DNA of 64,000 nucleotides from NCBI GenBank assembly GCA_035327585.1, contig DAOLDD010000006.1, positions 92,047 to 156,046 on the forward strand. Direction: 5' to 3'. Both the position numbers and the translations under genes were made by a program. The DNA comes from JAMLJG01 sp035327585 (GTDB lineage: Bacteria; Verrucomicrobiota; Kiritimatiellia; CAIVKH01). Under the pieces are notes generated by a model. The model was not told the DNA's origin. It saw nothing but the letters and a program-made list of their open reading frames with translations, and ran no database searches. Positions 21,482 through 30,788 of the stretch are shown here, piece after piece (position 1 is the first letter of the stretch; the number at the start of each line of letters is the position of its first letter).

Positions 21482-23821
21482 ATGGATAAGAAAAAACTCA
21501 GCGAGCGGGATATCTGCACCAAGTACGTCCTGCCGTCCCTGGAAAAGGCCGGGTGGGACCTTCAGACCCAGATCCGGGAGGAAGTGTCCTTCACCGCGGG
21601 CCGGGTCATCGTGAGGGGCAAGACCGTGGCCCGGGGACAGGCGAAACGGGCGGACGTGCTGCTCTACTACCGGCCCAACATCCCGCTGGCCCTGATCGAG
21701 AACAAGGACAACAAGCACGCGATAGGCGATGGGATGCAGCAGGGGCTCGACTATGGCGCGGACCTGGACGTCCCGTTCGTCTACAGCAGCAACGGCGACG
21801 GATTCCTGGAACATGACCGGCTGGCGACCACGGGCCAAGTCGAGCGGGAGTTGGGACTGGATGCCTTCCCGTCCCCAGACGAACTGTGGGCCCGGTACTG
21901 CAAGACCAAGGGCATCAGCCCGGATATCGAGTCGGTCGTCAGCCAGGACTACTACGCCGACAGCAGCGGCAAGGCGCCCCGGTACTACCAGTTGACCGCC
22001 ATCAACCGCGCCATCGAGGCCATCGCCAAGGGACAGGACCGCATCCTGCTGGTCATGGCCACCGGCACGGGCAAGACCTACACCGCCTTCCAGATCATCT
22101 GGCGGCTGTGGAAGGCGCGGAAGAAGAAACGCATCCTGTTCCTCGCCGACCGCAACATCCTGGTGGACCAGGCCAAGGTGAACGACTTCAAGCCGTTCGG
22201 TGCGGCCATGACCAAGCTCACGAACCGCAAGGTGGACAAGTCCTACGAGATTTACCTGTGCCTGTACCAGGCGGTCACCGGCACCGAGGAGGAGAGGAAC
22301 GTCTACAAGCAGTTCACTCCGGATTTCTTCGACCTCGTGGTGGTGGACGAGTGCCACCGGGGCAGCGCCGATGCCGATTCGGCCTGGCGCGAGATCCTGG
22401 AGTACTTCAAGTCCGCCACGCAGATCGGCCTGACCGCCACACCCAAGGAGACGAAGACCGTTTCCAACATCGATTACTTCGGCGAACCGGTTTTCACCTA
22501 CTCGCTCCGGCGGGGCATCGAGGACGGCTTCCTGGCGCCGTACAAGGTCATCCGCATCGACTTGGACAAGGACTTGCAGGGCTGGCGCCCGTCAAAGGAC
22601 CAGCTGGACAAGAACGGCCGCCTCATCGAGGACCGGGTCTACAACCAACGGGACATGGACCGGGCGCTGGTGCTGGAGAAGCGCACGGAGCTGGTGGCGC
22701 GCAAGGTGACGGAGTTCCTGCGGGAGACCGACCCCTACGACAAGACCATCATCTTTTGCGAAGACATCGACCACGCCGAGCGGATGCGGCAGGCGCTGGT
22801 CAACCAAAATGCCGGGCACGTGCAGAAGAATGGCAAGTACATCATGCGGATCACCGGCGACGAGAACACCGGCAAGGCCGAGTTGGACAACTTCATCGAC
22901 CCCGAGCAGCGCTACCCCGTCATCGTCACCACGTCCCAGTTGCTGACCACCGGGGTGGATGCCCAGACCTGCAAGCTGATCGTGCTGGACCAGCGCATCG
23001 AGTCCATGACCCGGTTCAAGCAGATCATCGGCCGCGGCTCCCGGCTCAAGCCTGAGTTCGGCAAGATGTTCTTCACCATCATGGATTTCAAGAAGGCCAC
23101 CGAGCTGTTTGCCGATTCAGAGTTCGACGGCGAGCCGGTGCAGATTTATCGGCCCGGCCCCGACGATTCGCCGGTGCCACCGGAGCCCGGCAACATGCCT
23201 TTCCCCGAGCCACCGGACACTTCAGGCAGCAAAGGCAGGGCAGGCGAAAAAAGGGTGAAGTACTACGTCAACAACGTGCCGGTCACCGTGCTCGCCAGTC
23301 GGGTGCAGTATTTGGACGCCAACGGCAAGCTGATCACCGAGTCGCTGCGGGACTACACCCGGAAGAATGTGCGGCAGGAGTACCGCGCGCTGGACGACTT
23401 TCTCACGTACTGGTCCAGCGCCGAGCAGAAGCAGATCGTCCTCCAGGAACTGGAGGAGCGCGGCATCCTGCTGGACGCCCTGGCCGAGGAGGTGGGCCGG
23501 GACTACGACCCGTTTGACATGGTCTGCCACGTGGCCTTCGACCGGCCTCCACTGACGCGCCGCGAGCGCGCCCTCGTCGTCCGCAAACGGGACTACTTCA
23601 CCAAATACAGCGACAAGGCCCGCACCGTGCTCAACGCCCTGCTGGACAAATACGCCGATGCCGGCGTGGCGGACCTGGAGTCGCTGGAGACCCTGAGGGT
23701 TCAACCGATCAACCAGTACGGCACCCCGCTCGAGATCGTCAGCCTGTTCGGCGGCGTGGACCAGTACTGGGCCGCCGTGCGAGGGCTGGAGAAGGAATTG
23801 TATGAAGTACGAGCGGTTTGA
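21482..23821 (+). CDS. hsdR: Type I restriction enzyme R subunit (EcoEI-like)
   Basis: 779 residues from ATG 21482 (MDKKKLSERDICTKYVLPSL); ATGs slightly upstream are possible. An N-terminal PD-(D/E)XK nuclease region is indicated by RADVLLYY followed by PLALIENKDN. The SF2 translocase has Walker A ATGTGKTYTAF (about 192), DECH (about 288), GLTATP and the motif VI segment QIIGRGSRLKPEFGK. The C-terminal EcoEI_R_C-type region binds the methylase complex. It cuts unmethylated DNA after ATP-driven translocation. First gene of the hsd operon; the next gene overlaps its end by 20 nt. Confidence 0.95.
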   Translation: MDKKKLSERDICTKYVLPSLEKAGWDLQTQIREEVSFTAGRVIVRGKTVARGQAKRADVLLYYRPNIPLALIENKDNKHAIGDGMQQGLDYGADLDVPFVYSSNGDGFLEHDRLATTGQVERELGLDAFPSPDELWARYCKTKGISPDIESVVSQDYYADSSGKAPRYYQLTAINRAIEAIAKGQDRILLVMATGTGKTYTAFQIIWRLWKARKKKRILFLADRNILVDQAKVNDFKPFGAAMTKLTNRKVDKSYEIYLCLYQAVTGTEEERNVYKQFTPDFFDLVVVDECHRGSADADSAWREILEYFKSATQIGLTATPKETKTVSNIDYFGEPVFTYSLRRGIEDGFLAPYKVIRIDLDKDLQGWRPSKDQLDKNGRLIEDRVYNQRDMDRALVLEKRTELVARKVTEFLRETDPYDKTIIFCEDIDHAERMRQALVNQNAGHVQKNGKYIMRITGDENTGKAELDNFIDPEQRYPVIVTTSQLLTTGVDAQTCKLIVLDQRIESMTRFKQIIGRGSRLKPEFGKMFFTIMDFKKATELFADSEFDGEPVQIYRPGPDDSPVPPEPGNMPFPEPPDTSGSKGRAGEKRVKYYVNNVPVTVLASRVQYLDANGKLITESLRDYTRKNVRQEYRALDDFLTYWSSAEQKQIVLQELEERGILLDALAEEVGRDYDPFDMVCHVAFDRPPLTRRERALVVRKRDYFTKYSDKARTVLNALLDKYADAGVADLESLETLRVQPINQYGTPLEIVSLFGGVDQYWAAVRGLEKELYEVRAV

Positions 23822-24320
23822 GGATGTGCCCGTCTGGCAGGCCGCCGCGGACCTCGCGGCCCGGCTGTTCGAGTGGTCGGATCAGCCCGCCTTTCGGCGC
23901 AAGGGCGACCTGGCGAATCAGCTCCAGCGGGCGGGCCTCTCGATTTCCAACAACATCGCCGAGGGCTTCGAGCGCGGCACCAGCGCTGAGTTGATCACGT
24001 TCCTGTACTACGCGCGCGGCTCCGCCGGCGAAGTCCGGTCCATGTTGTGCGTGATGAGCCGCATGCCGGCCTTCACCGATCTCAAATCTGAAATTTCAAA
24101 TTTCAAATCCCACTGCGAATCCATCTCCCGCCAGATCCGCGGGTGGACGAACGCGCTCCAGAACTCGGATATCAAGGGCCAGCGCTACCTGAACGACCAG
24201 ACGCGCCGCGCCTACACGCAGAAGAAGCAGGGCAGCGCGTTCCTGGACCAACTGAAACGCGACCACGAGGAACGACTGCGCCGCCTCGCCGAGCAGCGAA
24301 ATCTCAAATCTGAAATCTGA
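23802..24320 (+). CDS. Four-helix bundle protein (S23 / 23S rRNA intervening-sequence family)
   Basis: 172 residues. Hallmarks of the family: FEDVPVWQAAADLA, then LANQLQRAGLSISNNIAEGFERG and FLYYARGSAGEVRS. These small bundle proteins are found near rRNA intervening sequences, diversity-generating retroelements and often in type I restriction operons; their role there is unknown. Start overlaps hsdR by 20 nt. Two features are odd: a repeat in the AAATCTG/AAATTTC style is read through in frame at 24081-24110 (peptide DLKSEISNFKS), and the C-terminus NLKSEI plus stop is encoded by a second copy at 24299-24332. Confidence 0.88.
   Translation: MKYERFEDVPVWQAAADLAARLFEWSDQPAFRRKGDLANQLQRAGLSISNNIAEGFERGTSAELITFLYYARGSAGEVRSMLCVMSRMPAFTDLKSEISNFKSHCESISRQIRGWTNALQNSDIKGQRYLNDQTRRAYTQKKQGSAFLDQLKRDHEERLRRLAEQRNLKSEI
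24081..24110. repeat. AAATCTGAAATTTC repeat inside the four-helix-bundle gene
   Basis: CTCAAATCTGAAATTTCAAA and TTTCAAATCC, containing the palindrome GAAATTTCAAATTTC. Translated in frame as LKSEISNFKS. Confidence 0.85.
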
Positions 24321-24332
24321 AATCTCAAATCC
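24299..24332. repeat. AAATCTC/AAATCTG repeat at the 3' end of the four-helix-bundle gene
   Basis: Five AAATCTC/AAATCTGA units; the TGA within one unit is the gene's stop codon. Followed by a C8-C9 tract just before the hsdM ATG. Confidence 0.9.
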
Positions 24333-24342
24333 TCCCCCCCCC

Positions 24343-25800
24343 ATGAGCATCACCACCACCGTCAAATCCATCCAGGACATCATGCGCAAGGACGCGGGTG
24401 TCGATGGCGACGCCCAGCGCATCGCGCAACTCGGCTGGATGCTGTTTCTCAAAATCTTCGATGACCGGGAGCGTGAATACGAACTGATGGAGCGCGGCTA
24501 TAAATCCGCCATCCCGGAACGTTTCCGCTGGCGCACCTGGGCGGCCGACCCGGAGGGCATCACCGGCGAGGAACTGCTGGACTTCGTAAACAACGACTTG
24601 TTCCGCAAGCTGAAGTCCATGACGTTTGGCGCCAATGCCGACCCCCGGGGCTTTGTGGTGAAAGAGGTGTTCGAGGACGCCTACAACTACATGAAGTCCG
24701 GCACGCTGATGCGGCAGGTCATCAACAAGATCAACGAAATCGACTTCAACCGTTCCGAAGACCGGCACCTGTTCGGCGACATCTACGAGCAGCTCCTGCG
24801 CGACTTGCAAAGCGCGGGCAACGCGGGCGAATACTACACGCCCCGCGCCGTCACCCAGTTCATGGTGGACATGACCGATCCCAAGCTGGGCGAAAAGGTT
24901 CTCGACCCCGCCTGCGGCACGGGCGGCTTCCTGACCTGCACCATCGAGCACATCCGCAAACAGTACGTGAAGAAGGCGGCGGACGAACAGAAGCTGCAGG
25001 ACGCCATTGCCGGCGTGGAAAAGAAACCCATGCCGCACCTGCTGTGCGTCACCAACATGCTCCTGCACGACATCCGCGTGCCCTCCCAGATCCGCCACGA
25101 CAACACGCTGGCCCGTCCGCTGCGGGACTGGGGTCCCGCCGACCGCGTGGACGTGATCGTCACCAACCCGCCCTTCGGCGGCATGGAGGAGGACGGCATC
25201 GAGTCCAACTTCCCCGCCACGTTCCGCACGCGGGAGACGGCCGACCTGTTCCTGGTGCTGATCATGCACCTGCTCAAACCCGGCGGGCGCTGCGCCATGG
25301 TGTTGCCCGACGGCACGCTCTTCGGCGAGGGCGTGAAGACGCGGATCAAGGAGAAGCTGCTGGAGGAATGCAACCTCCACACCATCGTCCGCCTGCCCAA
25401 CGGCGTCTTCAATCCCTACACCGGCATCAAGACCAACCTGCTGTTCTTCACCAAGGACGGGCCGACCAAAGACGTCTGGTACTTCGAACATCCGTATCCG
25501 CCCGGCTACAAGAGCTACAGCAAGACCAAGCCCATCCGGATCGAGGAATTCGAGCGGGAAAAGAAGTGGTGGGGCAAGCGGAAGTCCAACGAGCACGCGT
25601 GGAAGGTGTCTGCCAAGGCCATCAAGGCCAACGGCTACAACCTCGACCTCAAGAACCCCAACACACCCGAGGCCGGCCACGACGACCCAGAGGAACTGCT
25701 CGCCGATTACCAGAAACTGCTCAAGCAGATCGAAACCACCCGTAACGCTCTGCGTGACCAGCTGGGCGCCGCGCTCTCAAATCTCAAATCTGAAATCTGA
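24343..25800 (+). CDS. hsdM: Type I restriction-modification methyltransferase M subunit
   Basis: 485 residues: N-terminal HsdM helical domain (DIMRKDAGVDGDAQRIAQL, then GWMLFLKIFDDRE), SAM motif I DPACGTGGFL (about 187), catalytic NPPFGG (about 275), and IKTNLLFF. It N6-adenine-methylates the site chosen by HsdS and forms the M2S core. The last residues (SNLKSEI, stop) are encoded by an AAATCTG repeat in the same phase as in the preceding gene, so two adjacent genes share a repeat-derived C-terminus. The ATG follows a poly-C tract; the repeat runs into the hsdS start. Confidence 0.96.
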   Translation: MSITTTVKSIQDIMRKDAGVDGDAQRIAQLGWMLFLKIFDDREREYELMERGYKSAIPERFRWRTWAADPEGITGEELLDFVNNDLFRKLKSMTFGANADPRGFVVKEVFEDAYNYMKSGTLMRQVINKINEIDFNRSEDRHLFGDIYEQLLRDLQSAGNAGEYYTPRAVTQFMVDMTDPKLGEKVLDPACGTGGFLTCTIEHIRKQYVKKAADEQKLQDAIAGVEKKPMPHLLCVTNMLLHDIRVPSQIRHDNTLARPLRDWGPADRVDVIVTNPPFGGMEEDGIESNFPATFRTRETADLFLVLIMHLLKPGGRCAMVLPDGTLFGEGVKTRIKEKLLEECNLHTIVRLPNGVFNPYTGIKTNLLFFTKDGPTKDVWYFEHPYPPGYKSYSKTKPIRIEEFEREKKWWGKRKSNEHAWKVSAKAIKANGYNLDLKNPNTPEAGHDDPEELLADYQKLLKQIETTRNALRDQLGAALSNLKSEI

Positions 25801-25811
25801 AATTTCAGATG
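25776..25811. repeat. AAATCTC/AAATCTG repeat at the hsdM-hsdS junction
   Basis: Third copy of the element in the operon. It supplies the last codons and TGA of hsdM and ends in AAATTTCAGATG, whose ATG is the hsdS start. Confidence 0.9.
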
Positions 25812-27350
25812 GACCTGCTCATCCAGAACTTCGAAGTCCTCGCCAACGCCCCAGGCGGGGTGCCGAAACTGCGGGAGCTGATCCTGCGCTTAGCAAAGGA
25901 GGGGCGACTGGTACCACAGTTGCCCCATGAAACACCGGTTCGTGGTGGTTCTACCCCGTCAGAGACCCCGATTAATGTTGAAGTACTGCCCACGAACTGG
26001 CGGACGGTTCGTTTGCGTGAAGCTCTCGAAACACGAAGCGGCAATAGCAAGCTGATCAAGGGACGGCTCTGCGAAGCGCCAAGGCCGGAACTTTTTCAGG
26101 GGTTCAGCGCTTCCGGCCCTGATGTCTGGTGCGATGCCTATGAGCATGAAGGCGAAGCTATCGTGGTCTCTGCCGTTGGAGCGCGGTGCGGAAAAGCGTT
26201 CAAGGCAACTGGCAAGTGGTCCGCTATCGCGAACACTCATATCGTTCGAGCTGATCCCGACTTGTTCATCTTCGACTTCGCGTTTCTTCTTCTGAATGAC
26301 GAATCGTTCTGGGTTCGCGGTGGATCGGCTCAGCCATTTGTGAAGTTTCCGCCATCGTTGGATCGGTTCTATGCAATCCCGCCCCTCGCCGAGCAGCACC
26401 GGATCGTGGCGAAGGTGGATGAGCTGATGGGGTTGTGCGATGTGCTGGAGGCGCGGCAGGAGGAGGCGCGGAAGACCCAGGCCGCCCTGACCCGCTCCGC
26501 CCTCCATCACCTGACCACCGCCACCGCCCCGGCCGAGTTTTCCAACCGCCTTGTCCGACGTAGCCCGCAGGGCGAAGTCGGATGGAACTTCATTGCAGAT
26601 CACTTCCCCCAGCTCATAGCCCGCCCGGAGAACGTGGCCGAACTCCGCCGGGCCATCCTGCAGCTGGCCGTGATGGGGAGGCTGGTACCGCAGAGTACGG
26701 CAGAAATCAGCCAGTCGGTCCCAGTACTTCATAAAGATAAGCAACCATTTCCGATACCCGAGAACTGGGCTTGGACTCGTCTGGCGGACATTGACGATCC
26801 AGATCGCGGCATTACCTATGGCGTTCTTGTGCCAGGTCCAGAAGTTGAGACTGGAGTTCCGCTCATTCGGGTCCAGGACTTGCATCCGTCGGACCCATTC
26901 GAATCTCCCACCAAACGCATAGCAAAGACCGTTGCCGATCAATACCAGCGCACAGTCCTCAAAGGCGACGAAGTCCTTGTTGGCGTCGTCGGAAGCATTG
27001 GCCGGATCGGAGTGGTCCCGGATGCTTGGCGAGGCGCCGTTATTGCTCGTGCAGTATGCAGGGTGGTCCCTTCTCCAATTCTCGATCGTCGCTATTTGCT
27101 CACAGCTTTGCAGGCTCCGATGGCACAGGATTTCTTTACGTCGACGACCCGCACGCTTGCGCAACCGACACTCAACGTTGGCCAACTGGAGGGCACCCCA
27201 ATTCCACTGCCGCCCCTCGCCGAACAACACCGCATCGTCGCCAAGGTGGACGAGCTGATGAAGCTCTGCGACGAACTGGAGGCGGGGCTGACGCGGGAGC
27301 GGGCGGAGGCGGACCGGTTGTTTGACGCGATGGCGGCGCGGTTGAGGTGA
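25809..27350 (+). CDS. hsdS: Type I restriction enzyme specificity subunit
   Basis: 513 residues with two target-recognition domains, each followed by a conserved helical repeat: LAEQHRIVAKVDELMGLCD (about 196-214) and LAEQHRIVAKVDELMKLCDE near the C-terminus. ELILRLAKEGRLVPQ near the start and RRAILQLAVMGRLVPQ in the middle are the matching elements before each TRD. It sets the bipartite DNA sequence recognised. Base composition in the two TRDs is more AT-rich than in neighbouring genes, as is usual for horizontally exchanged specificity domains. The target sequence cannot be predicted by eye. tRNA-His follows after 13 bp. Confidence 0.95.
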   Translation: MDLLIQNFEVLANAPGGVPKLRELILRLAKEGRLVPQLPHETPVRGGSTPSETPINVEVLPTNWRTVRLREALETRSGNSKLIKGRLCEAPRPELFQGFSASGPDVWCDAYEHEGEAIVVSAVGARCGKAFKATGKWSAIANTHIVRADPDLFIFDFAFLLLNDESFWVRGGSAQPFVKFPPSLDRFYAIPPLAEQHRIVAKVDELMGLCDVLEARQEEARKTQAALTRSALHHLTTATAPAEFSNRLVRRSPQGEVGWNFIADHFPQLIARPENVAELRRAILQLAVMGRLVPQSTAEISQSVPVLHKDKQPFPIPENWAWTRLADIDDPDRGITYGVLVPGPEVETGVPLIRVQDLHPSDPFESPTKRIAKTVADQYQRTVLKGDEVLVGVVGSIGRIGVVPDAWRGAVIARAVCRVVPSPILDRRYLLTALQAPMAQDFFTSTTRTLAQPTLNVGQLEGTPIPLPPLAEQHRIVAKVDELMKLCDELEAGLTRERAEADRLFDAMAARLR

Positions 27351-27363
27351 GGACGAATTGAGC

Positions 27364-27440
27364 TGGGGTGACCGACGGGACTCGAACCCGCGACATTCAG
27401 GGCCACAACCTGACGCTCTGCCAACTGAGCTACGGCCACC
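27364..27440 (-). tRNA. tRNA-His (GTG)
   Basis: Complete cloverleaf on the minus strand with acceptor GTGGCCG/CGGTCAC, the extra 5' G typical of tRNA-His, anticodon loop TTGTGGC (anticodon GTG), T-loop GGTTCGAGTCC and encoded CCA (27366-27364). It borders the defence island. Confidence 0.96.
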
Positions 27441-27567
27441 AGCGGAATGAGCAATCTATCGAATGGGCACAGGAAATCAACAGCATTTGCGGACTCCGCC
27501 TTGCGCTTGATTCGGGGGGCGCATCCGCGTAGGCTTCCGCCGCGTTAACCATCAAGGAGGAGTTCCT

Positions 27568-28539
27568 GTGAAGCGTATCATGTTGGTTGGTTTGTCCGCC
27601 GCCGCGCTGGCGATGACCGTGTCCCCGGCCCACGCGCTGTGGGGTAAGAAGGGCACCGAAACGTCGTCCGGCAATGCCGAAATGAATCTCGGCGATTACA
27701 AGGGCTTGAAACACGCGGTCGGCGTGAAGGGCTTCAAAAATGAAGCCGGCTGGCGCGGCAGTTGGGACGTGGGCGATAACCTGACGGTGATGCTCGAGTC
27801 GGCCCTGTTCGACTCCGGCCGCTTCGTCGTGGTGCAGCGCGAGCAGTTGAAGGACATCATCGCGGAGCAGGATCTCGCGGCGAGCGGTCGCACGGCGGCG
27901 GCGAAGAAAGTCGCGCAGACCGGCAAGATCCGCCCCGCGAAGTACCTCGCGTCCGGCGCGCTCACCGAGGTCAGCGAAAACACCACGGGCGGCGACGGCG
28001 GCATCAATATCAAGGGCTTCCGACTCGGCGCGGGCAAGAATACGGCGCAGATCACGGCGATCATCACGCTGACCGACACGACGACCGGCGAGATCGTCGG
28101 CAAGGAGCGCGTGGTGGGCAAGGCGGGCGGCTCGGCGCTGCGCGTCGGCTACAGCGGCGCGATCGGCGGCGATATCGGCGGCTTCCAGAAGACCCCGCTG
28201 GGCGAGGCGGCGCAGGACGTGATCAACCAGGCCGTCGCGTTCATGGCCAAGAAGTTCGAGGAATTTCCCTTCGAGGGCTCCGTCGTGAGCGTCGCGAAGA
28301 ACGGCCAGATCATCATCAACCGCGGCTCCGAGTTCGGCGTGGAAGCCGGACAGTCGCTGGTGATGGTGGAAGAGGGCGAAGAGCTGATTGACCCCAGCAC
28401 GGGCGCGTCGCTCGGCACCGAAGAGGGCGATGAAATCGGCGAACTCAAGGTGGTCCGGGTTTCCGAGAAGGTCTCCTACGCCGACGTGGTCAAGGGCGAC
28501 AAGAATCCGTCGCCCGGAACGATCGTCAAAGCGAAGTAA
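27568..28539 (+). CDS. CsgG-like secreted protein
   Basis: 323 residues; signal peptide (MKRIMLVGLSAAALAMTVSP, then AHA) without a lipobox. The core resembles CsgG/HfaB curli-secretion-like domains: VGVKGFKNEAGW, GDNLTVMLESALFDSGRFVVVQRE, AKYLASGALTEV, ITLTDTTTGEIVGKERVVGK. The C-terminal part (SVAKNGQIIINRGSEFGVEAGQ) resembles FlgT-type domains. Such proteins form envelope oligomers or bind lipoproteins; function here is unknown. A strong AAGGAGG precedes the ATG. A paralogue with a lipobox is encoded at 37683. Not a curli operon: no CsgA, B, E or F nearby. Confidence 0.8.
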   Translation: MKRIMLVGLSAAALAMTVSPAHALWGKKGTETSSGNAEMNLGDYKGLKHAVGVKGFKNEAGWRGSWDVGDNLTVMLESALFDSGRFVVVQREQLKDIIAEQDLAASGRTAAAKKVAQTGKIRPAKYLASGALTEVSENTTGGDGGINIKGFRLGAGKNTAQITAIITLTDTTTGEIVGKERVVGKAGGSALRVGYSGAIGGDIGGFQKTPLGEAAQDVINQAVAFMAKKFEEFPFEGSVVSVAKNGQIIINRGSEFGVEAGQSLVMVEEGEELIDPSTGASLGTEEGDEIGELKVVRVSEKVSYADVVKGDKNPSPGTIVKAK

Positions 28540-28560
28540 AGCGGGGCTTTTCCCGGCTGC

Positions 28561-28598
28561 AAACGCCCTCATCGGCCTCGTGCCGGTGGGGGCGTTTT
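28561..28598. terminator. Bidirectional terminator between csgG-like and TPR genes
   Basis: Stem AACGCCCTCATCGGC / GCCGGTGGGGGCGTT with loop CTCGT, followed by TTTT on the plus strand and preceded by AAA for the minus strand. It overlaps the stop codon of the convergent TPR gene. Confidence 0.7.
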
Positions 28599-30756
28599 AC
28601 ATTTCGGCGTCGATGTCCACGTCCGGCTCGACCTCGCCGTCGAACAACGGCGGGGCGAGCAGGGTGGGCGCGGCATCCTCGGGCAACTCCGCCTTGCGGG
28701 CGGCCGCCTTTTCGCGCAACGGGGCCAGGTCAACGCCTTGCGCCTCCAGTTTTGCGGCGACCTTTTCGTTTGCGGGATCGAGGATGAAGGATTGGCTCCA
28801 CCAGTCGATCGCCTCTTCAATCACAGCGAGCTTTTCGTAGATGTCGCCGAGGTGGTCGGTCAGCGTGGGGTCGTCGGGCAGCAGCGCGACGGCGCGCTCG
28901 ATGTCTTCCCGCGCCTCGGGGTAGCGACCCATCATGTAGTAGATCCAGCCGCGCGTATCAATGTAGGCCGGGTTGTCGGGCTGGATGGCGAGCGCCCGGT
29001 TGATGAGCTCGAGCCCCGTTTCAAGTTCCAGGCCGCGCTCCGCCCACATGTAGGCGAGGTAGTTGAGGGCATCGACGTAGGCGGAATAGTCCTGGCGCTG
29101 CGTGGGCTTCGGTTCCAGGGCAATGCACCGCTTGAACATTTCCGCGGCTTCCTCGATGCGCCCGATGCGTTCGTAGGCGGCGCCGTACCAGAAGTAGAAG
29201 CTGGCGGTCAGAATTTCACCCTCGGCGTCGAGTTCCTTCGCGAGTTCCATCGCGCGCGCGAAGGCGGCGAGGGATTCCGGATACGCCTTGGCGTAGCTGG
29301 CGACGAGGCCGAGATAGACGAAGACCCCGGGGTTTTCCGGGTCGAGTTCGCTCAACCGGCGCATCGCCGCGAGCCCCTGCCGCTGCTTTTTCGCGTCGCG
29401 TTCGCGCAGCAGCATGCGGGCGAAGACGTCGAGGAATTCCGGGTCCTTTTCCAGCGCCGCCTTGAGTCGCAGCGCGGCGTCGTCCGGCTTTCCGCCCTGC
29501 AGGTTGGCCATTGCATGGCTGATCTCGAAATGGGGCGTCATCGGCTCGTCCCCGGTTTCGGCGAAACGGGCCGTCGCCCGCGCGAAATAATCCAGCGCGG
29601 CCCCGGCCCGTTCACGGCTCATTTCGAGGTAGGCGAGCAATTCGATGAATTTCGTTTCCTGCGGATGTTGAGCGAGGGCGTCTTCCAGCACCTCGACGGC
29701 GTCGTCGGTTCGGTGGGCGCCGGTCAACAGGAGGGCGAGTCGCAGGGGCGGCGCGACGTTCGACGGGTCCGCCTCCTGCGCGCGGCGGAAGGCGTTCTCC
29801 GCGCCGGCGATGTCGCCCGCCTGTTCATTCAAGTGGCCGAGCGCGAGCAGGCGCCGGACGTTGCCAGGTTGCTGCTCGACGAGGGCCTGCATGGCGAGCC
29901 GAGCGGCGGGCAGGTCCTCGCGCCCGAAGACCGCGGTGAGCCGGCGCTGGCGCCACTGATCCGGGGGGGCGCGCCGCGCATCCATGTCCTCCAGCGCGAG
30001 CAGGGCAGCTTCGTATTGGCCCGCCAGTTTGCGCAGGAGGACGACCTGCATGAGCAGCGGCTCATCCCGCACGCCGGCTGCCACGGCGGGTTCGAGCACG
30101 CGCAGGGCGTCCCCGGCGGCTTTCGCGGCCGCGGTCCGGTCCGTCATCGCGGCGGCGCGGCGGACGAGCAGTTGCGCGAGCATGCGGGCCAGATCTTCGC
30201 CGTCGTTGACCTTGTTGACGCCGGTCTGCAGCAGGGCGATCGCGTCATCCGTCCGGTCGAGCCGGATCAGCAGGGCCGCTTTTTCGAGGTACGGCAGCGG
30301 CGCATCCGGCGCGACCTTCAGCGCCTGGTCGTAATAGGCCAGGGCGGCCTCGGGCTGGCCGAGCAGGCGAAGGACGAACGCGGTCCAAACCTGGGCGCGG
30401 TCCGACCGGGGCCGGCGTTTCGCCAACTGCTCCATCAACGCCTGCGCCTCCGGCCCGCGTTGGTCGCGGATCAGGCCGAGGGCGACGCGGAATTGCAGCT
30501 CCTCGTTGTCCGGGTCCAGCTCCGCCGCGCGCATGAAGTTGGTGAAGGCGGCTTCGCCCTGGCGGCTCCATTCCTGACTGACCGCGAGTCCGTAGCGAGC
30601 CAGCGCCTCGGCGAATTGTGCCCGCTCGGGCGGCAGGGTGGCCGGTATATCGCCGGGGGCCGTGGATTGCGTCGCAGCACGCGGTCCCGCGCAGCCGCAC
30701 GTGGCGGCGAGCAGGCAGACCCCCACGGTGTACTGAACCCTCCGTGTCCAGCGCAT
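28597..30756 (-). CDS. Large TPR-repeat lipoprotein-like protein
   Basis: 719 residues from ATG 30756. Signal peptide with cysteines at 20 and 22 (VGVCLLAATCGCAGPR), suggesting lipid anchoring, though the lipobox is not canonical. The rest is a chain of roughly 15 tetratricopeptide repeats (for example FTNFMRAAELDPDNEELQFR, AAEMFKRCIALEPKP, ALAIQPDNPAYIDTRGWIYY). TPR arrays bind other proteins; similar outer-membrane TPR proteins take part in envelope assembly or secretion, but no specific partner is visible. The bS22-like gene lies 32 bp upstream on the same strand. Confidence 0.85.
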   Translation of the reverse strand: MRWTRRVQYTVGVCLLAATCGCAGPRAATQSTAPGDIPATLPPERAQFAEALARYGLAVSQEWSRQGEAAFTNFMRAAELDPDNEELQFRVALGLIRDQRGPEAQALMEQLAKRRPRSDRAQVWTAFVLRLLGQPEAALAYYDQALKVAPDAPLPYLEKAALLIRLDRTDDAIALLQTGVNKVNDGEDLARMLAQLLVRRAAAMTDRTAAAKAAGDALRVLEPAVAAGVRDEPLLMQVVLLRKLAGQYEAALLALEDMDARRAPPDQWRQRRLTAVFGREDLPAARLAMQALVEQQPGNVRRLLALGHLNEQAGDIAGAENAFRRAQEADPSNVAPPLRLALLLTGAHRTDDAVEVLEDALAQHPQETKFIELLAYLEMSRERAGAALDYFARATARFAETGDEPMTPHFEISHAMANLQGGKPDDAALRLKAALEKDPEFLDVFARMLLRERDAKKQRQGLAAMRRLSELDPENPGVFVYLGLVASYAKAYPESLAAFARAMELAKELDAEGEILTASFYFWYGAAYERIGRIEEAAEMFKRCIALEPKPTQRQDYSAYVDALNYLAYMWAERGLELETGLELINRALAIQPDNPAYIDTRGWIYYMMGRYPEAREDIERAVALLPDDPTLTDHLGDIYEKLAVIEEAIDWWSQSFILDPANEKVAAKLEAQGVDLAPLREKAAARKAELPEDAAPTLLAPPLFDGEVEPDVDIDAEM

Positions 30757-30788
30757 GACGGAAACCCAACGAGCGGACAGTGGGGTGG

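Noticed and set aside
20249..27440. Defence island as a tRNA-His-integrated element with att sites
   Set aside because: I looked for a copy of the tRNA-His 3' end near 20250-20530 and saw none, and there is no integrase; only the neighbourhood suggests an island.
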